This document shows positions 10,833 to 22,881 of a stretch of 64,000 nt of DNA, one piece after another. The notes beneath the pieces are model-generated. The model had not been told where the DNA came from and did no database searches. It saw only the letters and a list, made by a program, of their open reading frames with translations. Both the position numbers and the translations under genes were made by a program. Every line of letters starts with the position of its first letter. The first letter of the stretch is position 1. This DNA comes from Mycoplasma sp. 'Moose RK' (lineage in GTDB: Bacteria > Bacillota_I > Bacilli_A > Mycoplasmatales > Metamycoplasmataceae), in contig NZ_JADDYD010000001.1 in assembly GCF_015708155.1 (NCBI RefSeq), positions 760,788 through 824,787 of the forward strand. The letters are read 5' to 3'.

Positions 10833-11702
10833 TTGGAAAAATTACAAACAAATTTTGTGTCTTATAAATGGAATATGAAAACTATTTATAAAGTTGTAAA
10901 TTATTTAATTCACGAAAATATTATTGAAGCTCAAATAATTAGCAATAAATTAATAATCACTACTGTTCTGGACTTAAAAAAATACTATATTCCTAAAAGA
11001 ATTCTAGAATTAAGTTCGCTATCGAGAACATTAGTTTCAGCAAATTATTTAAGAATTTATCAGTATTTAAAGAACTTGGCAATTAGCAATTTTAAATCTA
11101 GCAAAAATGCAAATGAAATTTTTGAAAGCGAAAATTCTTATGCTTATTTTCAAAATTTAAAATTAGATAAAGAAACAATAATTGCTGGTCTTAAGTGAAT
11201 TAGAAAAAATAATTTATTAATTGAATTTGAAAATAAAACAATTTCAAAAGAATTTATTAATCATATAAATTTAGATAAAAATAAGTTTTTTAAGGGAATC
11301 AAATACCAAAAAGAGTTAATTACTATTAAACTTAAAAATATTGAAAAAGTTTTATATCGGCAAATTAATCAAAAAGTAGTTTCTTTTTATTCCAAAGTTA
11401 AATTTATTTGAGAAGTTCAAAAAACGGTTATTAAAAAAATCAAGAAATTTTTTGAGTTTTTTATTAAGAAACCTTGTTATTTGTTGAGAAAAGTAAAATC
11501 TGGCTGAATTTATTCTGCCTGTTGGTGCAAAAACAACGGTATTCACTGAGAAATAAACCGCGAGGTGCCAAAATATAAGTCTTTTTATCGGGATAAAAAT
11601 TTAATTATACGGCGGCAAGGCCAAAGATCTTTTTATAAGTTATTTAATAAATTAAAACACTTTCAAAATTCTTGGTTCTTCAAATTTAAAATTATGCACT
11701 AA
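10833..11702 (+). CDS. ICE-1 hypothetical protein, replication-protein-like size, start uncertain
   Basis: Open to the TAA at 11700-11702; about 290 residues if started at the TTG at 10833. The frame stays open upstream to at least 10752 without an ATG; the best ribosome site (GAAAGGGG at 10793) points to an ATG in another frame that stops at once, so the true start is unclear or the 5' end is damaged. N-terminal part (about 1-120) is helical with KVVNYLIHENII, compatible with a winged-helix fold; the rest is strongly basic with a C-terminal IHWEINREVPKYKS segment. Family not recognised; a DNA-binding role is a guess from composition. Confidence 0.55.
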
Positions 11703-11827
11703 AAAATGAAAAATCGCCGCGACCTAAGATTTTTTTAACTTGTCTCCAAAAATCGACTTATATATACTTTAGAAAAACTATAAATAGTTTTAATATACAA
11801 AATATTGCAAAAGAAAGGGGGTGAAAA

Positions 11828-12013
11828 ATGAAGGAAAAGAAACCAAATGAGAATATTTTATTAGGCAATTTGTTAAATTTGCAAAATTCTAGTATTGAAA
11901 ATTTAAGTCAGTTAAAATTACAATTACAAAAAGATTTAGATTTACATATTCTAAATGTAAAACAACAAATTGATATTGTAAACCAACTAATTAAAAACAA
12001 GCAAAAAAAATAG
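11828..12013 (+). CDS. Small coiled-coil ICE protein
   Basis: 61 residues with a very strong AAAGGGGGTG site before the ATG. Almost wholly helical: QLKLQLQKDLDLHILNVKQQ then IDIVNQLIKNKQKK. The C-terminus matches the partial gene at the far end of the window (ILTRKQQIELIDKLIKNNEK, minus strand from 64000), so this is a conserved ICE gene present in both elements. In ICE-1 it is followed by the small membrane protein; in ICE-2 it lies directly before the pilin-like gene. Function unknown. Confidence 0.75.
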   Translation: MKEKKPNENILLGNLLNLQNSSIENLSQLKLQLQKDLDLHILNVKQQIDIVNQLIKNKQKK

Positions 12014-12077
12014 TAAAAGTAAAAATAAAAAATAGGAAAATATGTACTAATTTCTTATATTTCTTTAAAAAATGAGG

Positions 12078-12083
12078 TATAAT
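12078..12083 (+). promoter_or_regulatory. -10 box for the ICE-1 surface/transfer operon
   Basis: TATAAT (extended by upstream GG) 10 nt before the ATG at 12094. Transcription would start just ahead of the ATG, so the small membrane protein mRNA would be nearly leaderless. Confidence 0.5.
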
Positions 12084-12093
12084 TTATATAAAA

Positions 12094-12303
12094 ATGAACT
12101 CAATTGGAATGTTAATTTTAACTCCAATTTCACTTATTTTTTGATTGTCTTTTGGGTATTATTTTTTATTCAAATCTGATAAATTTAAAAAATATTTAAA
12201 TGCTAGCCCAAGAAGAAGATTGATATTTTTTGGATTCTGACTAATCTTAATTGCTGTGATTATTTTTGGAGTTATTAAAATTTATGTTAATTTCTTTTCC
12301 TAG
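12094..12303 (+). CDS. Small two-helix ICE membrane protein
   Basis: 69 residues, too small to be listed by simple ORF rules because of internal TGA (Trp) codons. Two hydrophobic segments (about 5-27 and 45-65) around a basic loop KKYLNASPRRR. The N-terminal SLIFWLSFG is shared with the ICE-2 protein at 52694 (SLIFWSSFG). It lacks an obvious ribosome site and has a TATAAT 10 nt upstream of its start. Its end overlaps the lipoprotein start by 20 nt, exactly as in ICE-2, which supports translational coupling and the reality of both genes. Confidence 0.75.
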
Positions 12304-13786
12304 TTTGAAATCAAAAATTAAATATTTATTGATTTTTGCAATTTCAAGTCCTTTGCTTTTAATATCTTGTATAGATCCTTATACTGAGGTGCGAAAGTCT
12401 ATGACTGATTCGCTTTTGCCCCGTGGAGCAAAATCTTCAATAAATTCCCAAGGTGAAAAACAAGATAAAAAACAAACAGAAAAAGTTTTGGGTTCAGAAT
12501 TAGAATCAACTTATTCCGATATAATAAACGATTCTTTTTTAGGATTAAATGGGTATAAAAAAAATCCAAAAACTCCGCAAAATTTATACTCTCAAAGTAA
12601 AAATTATCTAACCGAAATTGGTGATGCTAGTTTTATTCCCAGTCCTAATAATAAATATGGTCTTTCTAATTATTGATTTTATTATAAATCGCTTGATTTT
12701 ATGTTAGAAAAAGAAAATGTTAAAAAAGGTACAACAAATTTCAAAGATCAATATTTAAAAAAGGTATCTTATCTTGAAGAAAAAATTAAAAAATATCTAT
12801 GAGAAAATTTGGCACCGTATAATTCATATAGAAATTTTGACGCCTGAGAAGGTATAATGCAAGATTTTAACAAAAAAACCGGACTTAAAAACCCAAAAGC
12901 AGGGTTTGACCAGACGGTATATGGGTATCCAGGATTAAGCAAGTATTGACCAATAGTAGAAAAAGAACTACCAGAAAACGAGCGGGCAAATAAGACTTCG
13001 GTGCAAAAACTAATGCTAGTTCACGATTTCATGTTTGGCAATGCTTTTGCAAAACCAGGTCATATGGACGTTTATCGAAACAGTGAAAAATTAATTTCTG
13101 AAGATAATGAAAGCAAAAAAATTTGGAATTATATCCGTTTTTTCAGAGACGATTATTATAATCAAATAAACTATAAACCTAGTGCAACTGAAAGACATTG
13201 ATATTCTTTATTAGAACTAGTCCAAAGGGTGCAAAGGAATTATAAAGGACAATATGCTGCTGGCGAATTAATTCAATCTCTGACAGAATTTGAAAAAAAC
13301 TTATTAAGCATTAATGATAAAACTAAACCGCTAACCGAGCAAATTGAAACCAAGATTAAACTGCAATTAACAGACATTTTTAGTAAATATATTGCATTTT
13401 TCCTTGCAAGCGCTCATACTTCGCTTCGTAAAGATTTAGTTTTTAATATTGATTTAGGTCAAAATGTTGATATGCAATCTCTTGCTGCTGACTTAATTAA
13501 GGTCTATAATCAAAAAATTGCTCCTATAATTTGAAAATATAATTCAGAAGTATCAGAGGCTGAAAAAATTAGCCCACTTGTACAAGATCTCGATAATGTC
13601 TTTTTAAACGAATATGTTTATCCCCTAATGGGCGGTATTAAGTTTGAAGAATTAGACGAGACAAAAACTGAAGATGGAAAACCTAATCCTTCATCTTTAA
13701 AAAAATGAGAAGAATGAAAAGATAATTATAAAGAATTTTATGGTTGAGAATATAAAGAATCAATTCTTTCCCATCCTGCTATTTAA
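12284..13786 (+). CDS. ICE-1 surface lipoprotein
   Basis: 500 residues with a classic lipoprotein signal: basic start, hydrophobic core and lipobox LLISC (Cys about residue 28), so it should be lipidated by Lgt and exposed on the cell surface. I chose the ATG at 12284 over an upstream TTG because the ICE-2 homologue starts at the same relative place. The two share WYF/WFYYKS, RFFRDDYY, LRKDLVFNID and NQKIAPIIW blocks but are otherwise divergent. In M. agalactiae ICEs a lipoprotein in this place (CDS14) is known to be needed for mating in the recipient or donor; the same role here is inference. Downstream lies the pilin-like gene, 27 nt away. Confidence 0.88.
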
Positions 13787-13813
13787 ACATTATTGAAAGG
13801 AAAAAAATTTAAA

Positions 13814-14173
13814 ATGGAAAATTTCATCTCACTTTTCCAAACAGACAAAATACAAGAAAATCTTAAAAAAGTTCAGGAATCAGTTACAGGCATTTCCAGT
13901 GCGGTAATGGGATATGTCCTTATTGGCGTTTCTTCTGTTACGGGCGTGGTTGTTGTTGCTGCGATTATTTGGTTTATTGCACGACTTTTACAAGCAAAAT
14001 TTGCTGGACCAGAACAAAAAAAAGTTATTTATCGAAATATTAAACAATCTGCTTGAATTTTCGGGGCAATTATTCTTTTGCTAGTTGTTGGTGTCGGAGT
14101 CATTGGAGCAATTAATAATCTAACTGGATCGTTTACAAAAGGAATTCAAGATCTCCAAGGAGTCAAACAATAA
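13814..14173 (+). CDS. Pilin-like (TrbC/VirB2-type topology) conjugal transfer protein
   Basis: 119 residues with two hydrophobic helices (about 30-62 and 82-104) separated by the basic loop RLLQAKFAGPEQKKVIYRNIK. The ICE-2 protein at 63468 shares LLQAKFAG. Size and two-helix topology resemble VirB2/TrbC pilins, and I recall this family annotated as Mbov_0395-like pilin in mycoplasma ICEs. Start ATG at 13814 with AAAGGA upstream (a TTG at 13793 is less likely). Six bases separate it from the polytopic channel protein. Confidence 0.75.
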
Positions 14174-14179
14174 CGTTAA

Positions 14180-15931
14180 ATGTTTTTCGGAATTGTAAAT
14201 TTAGTTGCTTATGGATTTTTTGCTGCTGGTTGAGGTATTTTTGCTTGACCTTTTATTACTATTTTAAACATTATAACCGAATTATTTGGTTCAATTTCCT
14301 TTAATTTACTAAAAAATATATTTTTTGGCAACTCAAAAGAATTTAGTGTTTCTCAAATTCCGGTTGCATTCTGAATCATTACCGGAATTGCAACTGCTTT
14401 AATTATTTTTTTAATATTACAAAGACTTGTTCGGAATTTTTTTCTAGCTGGTAAAAGAGATTATGATGCAAGTCTTAAAAATGTTGTTACCAAAACAATT
14501 GCCTCTATTCTTTTCCCTATTTTGTTTGTTGTTTTTTTATTTTTCGGATTAGTGATAGTTAGTGCGATTATTAATGTAATAAAAGATTCATTAGGTTATC
14601 ATAATTCGTTAGTTTCTTCATTTGTCAAGGGCGCGCTGCCGCCGGAGGTGAAAAAAAAATTAAACGATAGTGATTTAAAGTCATTAGCAAGTGGAGGGTT
14701 GATTTCCTATGATATTTATTATGATATAGCTTGAGGTGATGGTGTTAAAATTATCTTTTTAATTGCACTATCAACATTAATTACTGCCTGACTCTTAGGT
14801 TCCACAGTTATTTCTTTAGTGACCAACATCGCCCAAATGTTCTATCAACTTATTTTATTACCCGTTTTTTCAATTTCGCAAATCAGTGATGAAGGTAAGT
14901 TATTTAAAAAATATATGCAAGCATTTTGGGCTAAATTTTGAGTTGTTATTATCTCACAACTTTCTTTTTCTTTTTTCTTTATTTGGGCTGAATTTTCGAC
15001 AAATCAAGGATGAAATATTGAAATCAAAAGCCAATATGTAGATCAATGAATTTTTAGCTTCTTTTTTTCGTTTCTGATGATTTTAGGCGGCGGAATTGCA
15101 ATTAAAACAATTTCGCAAGAATTCGCGGGTTACTTTGGCGGTGAAGGGTTTGTCAGAAGCCAACAAGAATGAGCACATAAAACAACTAAAGGAATTGGAA
15201 TTGCTGCTGGAATGATTGCTGGAACGGGAGTTCTTGCTACCAAGGGATTTAAAAGACTTAAAAAACTAGGTGGATTTCACGATGCGAAAAGCGAGGAAAT
15301 TAATAATGCATTTAAAAAAGGCGAAATTACCAGAACTCAAAAACGTGAAATGCTAGAAAAATTAAAAGATGAACGAGGAGAGTTAGGCCAAACTTTTCGC
15401 CACGGATGAAATAATACTAAATCAAGAAATCCATTAAAAAAAGCCATAGCAGGAGCAAAAGCATATAGAGCCGGAAATGATTTAGGTGTTATTGAAGAAG
15501 CAATGTATTTAGGCTCTAAAATGTTATTTCGCCATAATGCTAGAGGAGTTGAAAATAAGGAAACAAAATTATCTAAAAATCAGAAAAAAATGGAAAAAGT
15601 TCAAAAAGAAATTAATTTTGAAAATTATAAAAAAGAATATAACCATCCAGATTTTGACCAAAGAAAACTAGATAAAGCAGAAAAGAAAATTACTCGTTTA
15701 GTTCAAAAAGAAGGCAAAATCAATCAAAAAATTGATGCCAAAAAAGAAAAAACAAACGAGAGGGCAGAAAATTTTTTAAAGCGCTCGGATGATTTGCATA
15801 GAACAGTACAAAGAACTGAAAGACATCCAACTCCACCTGATAAAACTAAAACTCATAAATTAGCCGAGGAATATAAAAATTTTCCAAAAGAAAAAAATAA
15901 GGATGAAAATGAAAAAACAAGTCCAGAATAA
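14180..15931 (+). CDS. Polytopic ICE transfer protein (VirB6/TrbL-like position)
   Basis: 583 residues. N-terminal 310 residues carry about seven to eight hydrophobic segments, including a Gly-rich ILGGGIAIKTISQEFAGYFGGEGF block near 290-325 that is almost identical in ICE-2. The C-terminal 260 residues are highly charged and coiled (many Lys/Glu), presumably cytosolic. This plan, many membrane helices between pilin and VirB4 genes, fits a channel component such as VirB6/TrbL; as I recall it is the Mbov_0396 family. Starts at the ATG at 14180 just after the pilin stop. It overlaps the VirB4 gene by 23 nt, the same as in ICE-2. Confidence 0.82.
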
Positions 15932-18563
15932 GCCAATCCAAAAAATTAAGGTAATGTTTTTTAAGAATTTCTCGATTTTCGACCTTTTAGTTTTATTTTC
16001 AATACTTGTTTTTTGTCTAGTTTGTTCTTTTGCAATTAATCCACAACTACATTTTTTTTTAAAAATCTTAATTTTCTTTATTCTTTTTTCATTTTTGGCT
16101 TTGCCAATGATTTTTCATTTTCCAAAATTTAAAGCAAGGGGATGACAAATCTTATTTTATTGATTTAAGTATATTTCAACACCAAGAAAATATACTTCAG
16201 AGACAACAGGGTCAGCAAATTCAAAAAATTTAATCCCTTATCTTTCAATTAAAAAAAATTATATTGAAACAGATGGAGGCTGAATCGGCGCTCTTAAATT
16301 AAAAGGAATTGAGATTTTTGCTTATGATGACGACCAACAAAAATCAATTTTGCTCCAGTTTGCAAATATAATTAATAATATCAATCAAAAAATTTCAATT
16401 ATTAAAATTGCTAAAAAAAATAATATTGAGGAAAATCAAGAATACTTAAAACATAATTTTGATATTTGCACTAGCAATCTTGGCGAAAAAATATGCGATT
16501 CATATGAAGAAGACTTAAATCATATTTTTGAAGGTCAAATGAAATTTTCTTATTATTTGGTTGTCCACAATAAAGATAAAAAAGAACTAAATTTTGAAAT
16601 AAATACATTAAAACAAAAATTAGCTCATATTGAAATTGAAGCTGAAAAATTGAAAATTGGTGAACTACTAAATTTAGCAATTGCTGTTTTAAATCCTTTT
16701 GATAAATTTTCAAAAGAAGAAATAGAAAATATGATCGAAAATCCGAGTAGAGAAAATATTCAAAATGCATTTGCTCTATCAGAAATTAAATGAAAACCTA
16801 CTTATTTCGAATCAATGAACAAATATTTTTCAATTCAAGGTGTTTCCGAGCTACCATTAGAACTACCCCCATATTGAGCTAATAGTTTTTTTAATAGCCA
16901 ATCAAATATTGTCTGACATATTCAAAAATTATCGGATAGAGAAAAGGATAAAATTCTAAATCGAGCATACTCAATTCTTTCTTTAAATTCAGAAGAAACA
17001 AGTGCAAGTGTAATTAATCGAAGAAAAAACGAACTGGAGCAGCAAGCAATTGAAAATGTAGTTGATGTAGCAGCAACTGGTCAAAATATCTTTTTTTCAA
17101 CATTCTTATTTATAAATCAAGCAAATTCAAAACAGGAACTTAAAGATATTGAACGGGAAAACGAGCAAATTGTAAAAAATTCTGGTTCAGTTATTCATAC
17201 ATTAATTTTTAATCAATTAAATGCTTATGTTAATTCCTTTTTTAAATATTTTGATACTCTAAAAGAGCGAATTGAAATGCCAGCAAACAACATAGCTTGG
17301 GGGTTTCCTTTTTCCACAAGAGAATTTAACGACCAGAATTATAATATTTTAGGAACTAATTTTTCTGATAACACCCCGCTATTTTTTGATCAGTTTTACC
17401 AAAAAGGTAGAAGAAAAAACTCAAATCTTTTTATTTTAGGCACAAGCGGCAGTGGGAAAACCACAATTACTAAAAAAATAATTACTTATAACTTAGCAGT
17501 TGACAACTCGGTAATTGTTTTGGACCCACAAAATGAGTATTCTAAACTTGGTAAAAAAATGAATGCTAATATAATTCACTTAAATTCTAGCGGTCTAACT
17601 ATTTTTAATCCGCTACAGATTAAAAAAACTTTTAATCCTAATTCAGTCGAATGCGAAGAAAATTTTTTAAATTCAGATTTAATTGCGCTTCATATTTCCA
17701 AACTTGAAACATTTTTTAGAATAATTTTTCCTAGTCTAAAAAACGTTCATTTTATCGCAATTTTAAATTCCTTAAAAATCTTATATCAAAGTTTTGGATT
17801 TTTTGAGATTAAAGATAAAGATATAACAAAACTGGAAAATGAAGAATATCCAATAATTTCTGATTTAATTGAAACTATTAAAAAAACTGAATTTGATTAT
17901 TTATCTGGTAATGACAAAAAAGTTTTAATTGCTAGTTTTGAAACTGATTTTGGCGAATATTCAATTCTCGGGCGAATGTTTAATGATGTTTCTAATACAA
18001 ACGAAATTAACACTAAATTTAGTATTTTTAATGTCGCTGCTCTAATGAACCTCGAAAAAAGAGTCTATCAAGCAGCGTTTTTCCTTGCCCTTTCATTTAT
18101 TCAAGGCCAGATTTCTGAATTTTATTTAGAATCTAATCGCAAAATTGTTTTAGTGGTTGATGAAGGTCATAAATTTATTGATGAGTCTAATTTATTTGCT
18201 CTTAATTTCTTGTTTGATACTGCCAAAACCATCCGAAAATACAATGGTTCTTTGATAATAACAACACAAAATCCGGGTGATTTTGCGATTAGCGGTGAAG
18301 CTGCTCGAAAATCAGAAGCAATTATCGAAAACTGTCAGTATTCAATATTTTTTAATTTAAAATCCAAAGATATTGAAAAAATTAATCTACTTTATCGAAA
18401 TGTTGGTGGGCTTTCCGAAGAAGAAAAAGAATTTATTAATTTATCCCAAATTGGGGATCTGTTATTAACAATTAATACTGTTGATAGATTTAAATTAAGT
18501 TCTTATTATAACAATGTTGAAAAAGAGTTATTTTTTGATAAAGGAGATCGATTAAATGAATAA
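15909..18563 (+). CDS. VirB4/TraE-type conjugation ATPase
   Basis: Hexameric ATPase powering the type IV secretion machine. 884 residues: two N-terminal membrane helices (about 20-65), a middle domain with the SQSNIVWHIQKLS block, Walker A GTSGSGKTT (511-519) and Walker B IVLVVDEGHKF with D751/E752, followed by LIITTQNPGDF. I chose the ATG at 15909 (MKKQ...) over 15903 because the ICE-2 copy begins MKKQIQNKAI and both overlap the previous gene by 23 nt; AAGGA lies 5 nt before it. Overlaps the next gene by 8 nt. About 110 residues around Walker B are identical to the ICE-2 copy, also largely at DNA level, far above the rest of the gene. Confidence 0.93.
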
Positions 18564-19116
18564 GAATAAGAAAAAGAAAAATGAACACGAATTAAAACCA
18601 AAAATTAAAACTAGTAATAGAGCGGCATTATTTTTACAATTTACAAAACCAGAAGAAGCAAGATTAATAGATGATTTAAAACTTAAAATTCTCAAAGATG
18701 GCCGAAAACCTACAATGGTTATTAAAGATTTTTTAGTAGAAATTTTACAAAAAGAAAATTTTCAAAAATCTTTTGCAGAAGTGAAAAACGATGTTTTTTA
18801 TTCATTTCGAAAGGCGTCTTATATTTCCCAAATTCCTTTTTATTTAAAAGTAGAAGAATTCCGCAAAGAAAATGAGTTAATGATTGAGCTTCTTAATAAA
18901 AAAATTAATCTTTTAATTAATCTTTTATACGAGCTAACAAAAAAAGACATTGCTGAATTTTCTCCAAACGATACCGAAAATTTTTATTATTTCCAAAAAC
19001 TCGAAGATGACATTAATCTTAAGATAACCCATTTAAAATCAAAAAATGCAAGTCGCAAACGTGAAATGGAAGTTTTTTATTCTAACTTTAAAAATTATGA
19101 CCAACAAGATAGTTAA
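18556..19116 (+). CDS. ICE-1 conserved protein downstream of VirB4
   Basis: 186 residues, basic N-terminus (NKNKKKKNEHELKPKIK) and long helices; no membrane segment. Shares YSFRKASYIS(Q)PFYLKVEE, LNLLINLL and the C-terminal SRKRE(M/I)E-Y--YKNY pattern with the 280-residue ICE-2 protein at 58201, which has longer ends. The sequence KPEEARLIDDLKLKILKDGRKP may be a small nucleic-acid-binding or ribbon-helix-helix-like part, but this is only an impression. Overlaps the VirB4 gene by 8 nt and is followed 24 nt later by the large surface protein. I recall it as the Mbov_0398 family; function unknown. Confidence 0.75.
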   Translation: MNKNKKKKNEHELKPKIKTSNRAALFLQFTKPEEARLIDDLKLKILKDGRKPTMVIKDFLVEILQKENFQKSFAEVKNDVFYSFRKASYISQIPFYLKVEEFRKENELMIELLNKKINLLINLLYELTKKDIAEFSPNDTENFYYFQKLEDDINLKITHLKSKNASRKREMEVFYSNFKNYDQQDS

Positions 19117-19140
19117 AAATGATTTTACAGGAGAACAATA

Positions 19141-22100
19141 ATGAAAAAAATTTTCCAAAAAATTTTACCAATTTTAGTATTTTCAAGTTCGGTTTTTTTT
19201 AATTTATCGGCGGTGGTCGAGCCTAATTATATAAGAAAAGAACAATGAGATAGCGAATATGTGCCAATTAATAATAAAGTTCATGTTGAACAAGAATATG
19301 ATGTTGATATTGATTTAAAAAATTCAAATAAAGCTTGAGAAATCGAAATATACGCAAATTCCGGTTACTATAATCCTGGATCACTTAGTAATCAGCAGAA
19401 AACAGTGATTAAACTAGATAGTGATTGATTTAGTAGATCAGAATATGCTTTAAATAACCATAATTATTCTGGTTATACCCGTTACAAACAACAAATAATA
19501 AAAATAGAAGATGGGGTTTATAATTCAAGCAAAACGAATAGAATAAATTATAATAACTTTGTCCACAAGTTTAACGATATAAATTTTAAAAAAAGTATCT
19601 ATGAAGATGATTTTTTTTCGCTTTTAAGCGTATATATCCAAACTGGCGATTATTCAAAAAAATATGATATATTTTCAAGTAATAATTTTAAAAAAGGAGT
19701 TAAAGAAAAATTAATTGATTTTTTTGCAAGTCTAAAAAATTCTAGCAATTTTAGACTGAATAACTTTCAACTTAATTTTCAATATACAGTTAAAAATAGC
19801 AAAATCACTAAAATTAAAACGATTGCTTCTGCTGATTTTTCAGCACAAGAAGAAGTAATTTCTAAAAACGAAAAAATTGATAAACTAAACAAATATCTTG
19901 CAAGCATTTCAAATTCTTTCGAATCCCGTTTTAATAACAAATTTTCAATTCCAACAGATACTGGGTCTGAAAAAGGCATTAATGCCCCAGAACCAACAGA
20001 AAATCAGGACTTAAAATCAAATAAAACTTATTTTCATAATTTAGTTAATGAATGATTTGATAAAATTAAAACCGAAAATGATGATAGTTATAATGCTAGT
20101 TTTTGGTATAACTATAATTCTGCGGGCAATCCTTTTAAGGCTTACATTAAATTCAGTCATCCACTTGATAAACAAATTTGACAATATGAACTTTCAAATA
20201 ATATGAAAGTTGAATGACTTCCAACTGAGCATTTACGAAAGAAGGAATTTGCTGACAGACTCAAATTTATCCCTTCACAAATTTATAAGTATTCCGATTC
20301 TTATCGCGGGCTTTACCGAGAACAAGACCAAAAAAAAGATATTACTGAGCAAGACGAAGAAGCTAAAAAATTAAAAGAAGAATCTTCAAAACAAAGTGGA
20401 AATAATAAAAATTCAACTTATGGGGGTAAATTTGAATTTTTAGGCGATGTTGGTGTTCAATTTTCCGGCAATAAAGAAGAATCAGAAATAATGTATATAA
20501 ATGATAAACCGGTCGATGTTTTAAATTCGAATTTTTCAACTATTCTTGAAGATTTAAGATTAGAAGATAAAGAAAAAGGAGGCGCTAATGTTTACAAAAT
20601 TGAAATTAAAAAATTTAAACGCGATAATAACTCAAAGGAAAATAAGGAAATTGAGAAAACTTATCGCGTTGATATAGTTGTAAAATCAATTGTAAGTGTT
20701 TTAGATGGTAAATGATTTGCATGAGACCCAGAAAAAAATAAAGATCAAAAACAATTAATAAGTCCAACAATGCTCGATTCTGATGGAAAGGAAGTAAAAG
20801 ATAGTGATAATAACCCAATTCAGAATCCAAATTACGATCCTTTTATTGACCCAAAAACAGGAACAAAAAAACAATTAATTTGAGTTAATTCAGACAGTGA
20901 TTTATTTGATAATTCAATATTTTACCCTGATAGTTCATTATCACAAAAAGGGTTTATTGCTGAAGCTAGTGTTGTTGGTAAAGGGGTAAATTTAGTTTTT
21001 GCCAAAAATTTTGAAAAAGATCAAGCATTAATCAAGAGATATGCAATTGATAAAAATCAAAGAAGTAAATTTTCTCTTGCAAACAATATCACCTATTTTT
21101 CTTCAAGTCCAGGCAGTTCACAAGGCGAAGAAATCAATATTTATAATAATCAAAATAACTATTTTTCCAAAGAAGGAATGTGACTATACCGGACTGGATT
21201 CAAGGAAAGTGATAGTAAAAATAAAGGTCAAAATGGATTTAAAATTTTTCTTGTGGGTGATAATGATAATAAAAAATTATTTACCGATTTAGTTGATAAT
21301 TCAGCGTTTGTGCCATTTTGAGCGAGTCCAGCAGGACAAAATTTATCAACTTATTTGAGAATAATTAGAAAATTTAGTCAAGAAAAAATTAATAAATTAC
21401 CTTATGAAGCGATTATGTCATATTGGAAATCATATATTAATTACAAATTGGATCAAGGTGAAATTATCGACCCAGTTCAGGCAGAGCTAGAAAAAAAATT
21501 AGATAAAAGTCTTGAAGAATATTTAAAAAAGAATGAGGTTGGCACTAATAAAAAAATTAATCTCGATTTAGACATTGGAAATTTGGCAAAAGTTTTATCA
21601 GATAATCAAAAAAAAGCATTAAATTTTGATACTAACTCTAATAAAATCAAGGTGGAATTTGAATTAAAATTAAATCAGAATAATAAATATATTTTTGAAT
21701 TAATTAAATCTCAAGATTTAAATTTAAATAAAAGTTTTCAATTTTTAGGTCTAAAACCGGACAGCATAGTTGAAAAAGAAAAAAAGGGAAAAACCGAAAT
21801 TGATTTAAAAGAAAATATTGAAAAGGGTATTGAACAATTATTAAAAGAAAATCCAAATGCTAGTCAAAAAGAATTACAAGATTTAATTTCTAACAATTTA
21901 AGCAGTTGAATAAACAACCCAAATATTTATTCAATTTTTAAACACAAAAATAATTCTAAATTTGAATTTGAATTTGGCAGTTTTGATAAAAATTTATATT
22001 TAAACAAAAATAAATTTGAATTTGATATAAATTCATTGCAAGAAAAAGCAAAGAGAAATCAAAATGTTTTTGACCAACTTCCTGAAAAAATAATAAACTT

Positions 22101-22797
22101 AAAAGGTATAACCGATCCAGAAAAAGGGCTTGAATATATAAAAAATCAAATCAAAGATTTGTCAAAAAATAAATTAATTTTTAATAAAGATTTTAAATTT
22201 TCGTCAACAGATAATTTATTAAAAAACAATCAAATTTTTAGACCACAAAAAGGAAATTCAAATAATTTAGATTTAGCAACTTCAATTAAATTAGGTCTTG
22301 AAGGAATAAAGCTACCCGGTTTTTCAAGACTAAAAATTGTAAATGTTGTGCCTAACATTAATTTGCCAAAAATAAAAGATTTATCTTCAATTAATTTAGG
22401 AACTATTAAAATTAACGGGAAAACAGATGAAGAAATTGCATCTCAATTATTTAATAATCTTAATTTTGAATTAGGGAAATATAATTTAAATTTACAAGAT
22501 TATTTTAAAGATCTAGACTTTAATAGTTTTTTGGAAAAATTTAAAACTAATAAATTATCAGAATTTAAATTAGAGCCAAGTAATTTTCTAACTAATGGAG
22601 CTCTAAATTTTAAAGTTGATAATTCTGCTTTTGATTTTGCTTTGGGCAAAGGTTTTCAATTTGATAGTAATTCTAGCAATGTTGAGAGTTCAGATTCGAA
22701 ATTATGGATTATCCCAATCGTTTTAATCACAATAATAAGTTTAGGGATTGGAGGAATTTTTATCTATCGGCGGAAAATTAAAAGATATAATAGTTAG
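19141..22797 (+). CDS. Large ICE-1 surface-anchored protein
   Basis: 1218 residues with an N-terminal signal peptide (about 1-24, no lipobox cysteine), a long extracellular part, and a single C-terminal membrane helix (about 1190-1210) followed by RRKIKRYNS, so type I topology. Conserved blocks with the ICE-2 protein include KFEFLGDV, the VDVLNSNF-T-L-DLRLE segment, FAWDPEKN-DQKQLISP, INLKGITDPEKG and NVVPNI-LPK. Paralogous C-terminal repeats of an 'ITDP.KA..YIK.QI' type suggest stacked domains. ATG at 19141 after GGAG. Many TGA codons are Trp. As I recall this is the Mbov_0399 family; a role in mating-pair contact is inference from surface location and place at the end of the transfer operon. 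Confidence 0.85.
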
Positions 22798-22824
22798 TTA
22801 TTTTGTTTTTGTTGTTAAAAAAAT

Positions 22825-22856
22825 ATCCGAATCAATTCGGATTTTTTAATTTTTTT
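22825..22856 (+). terminator. Terminator of the ICE-1 transfer operon
   Basis: ATCCGAA/TTCGGAT stem with TCAA loop (22825-22842) followed by a T-rich tract. It sits between the large surface protein and the convergent 180-residue gene and could serve the plus strand. Confidence 0.8.
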
Positions 22857-22881
22857 AAATAGATTAAATGTAAAATCCTAA

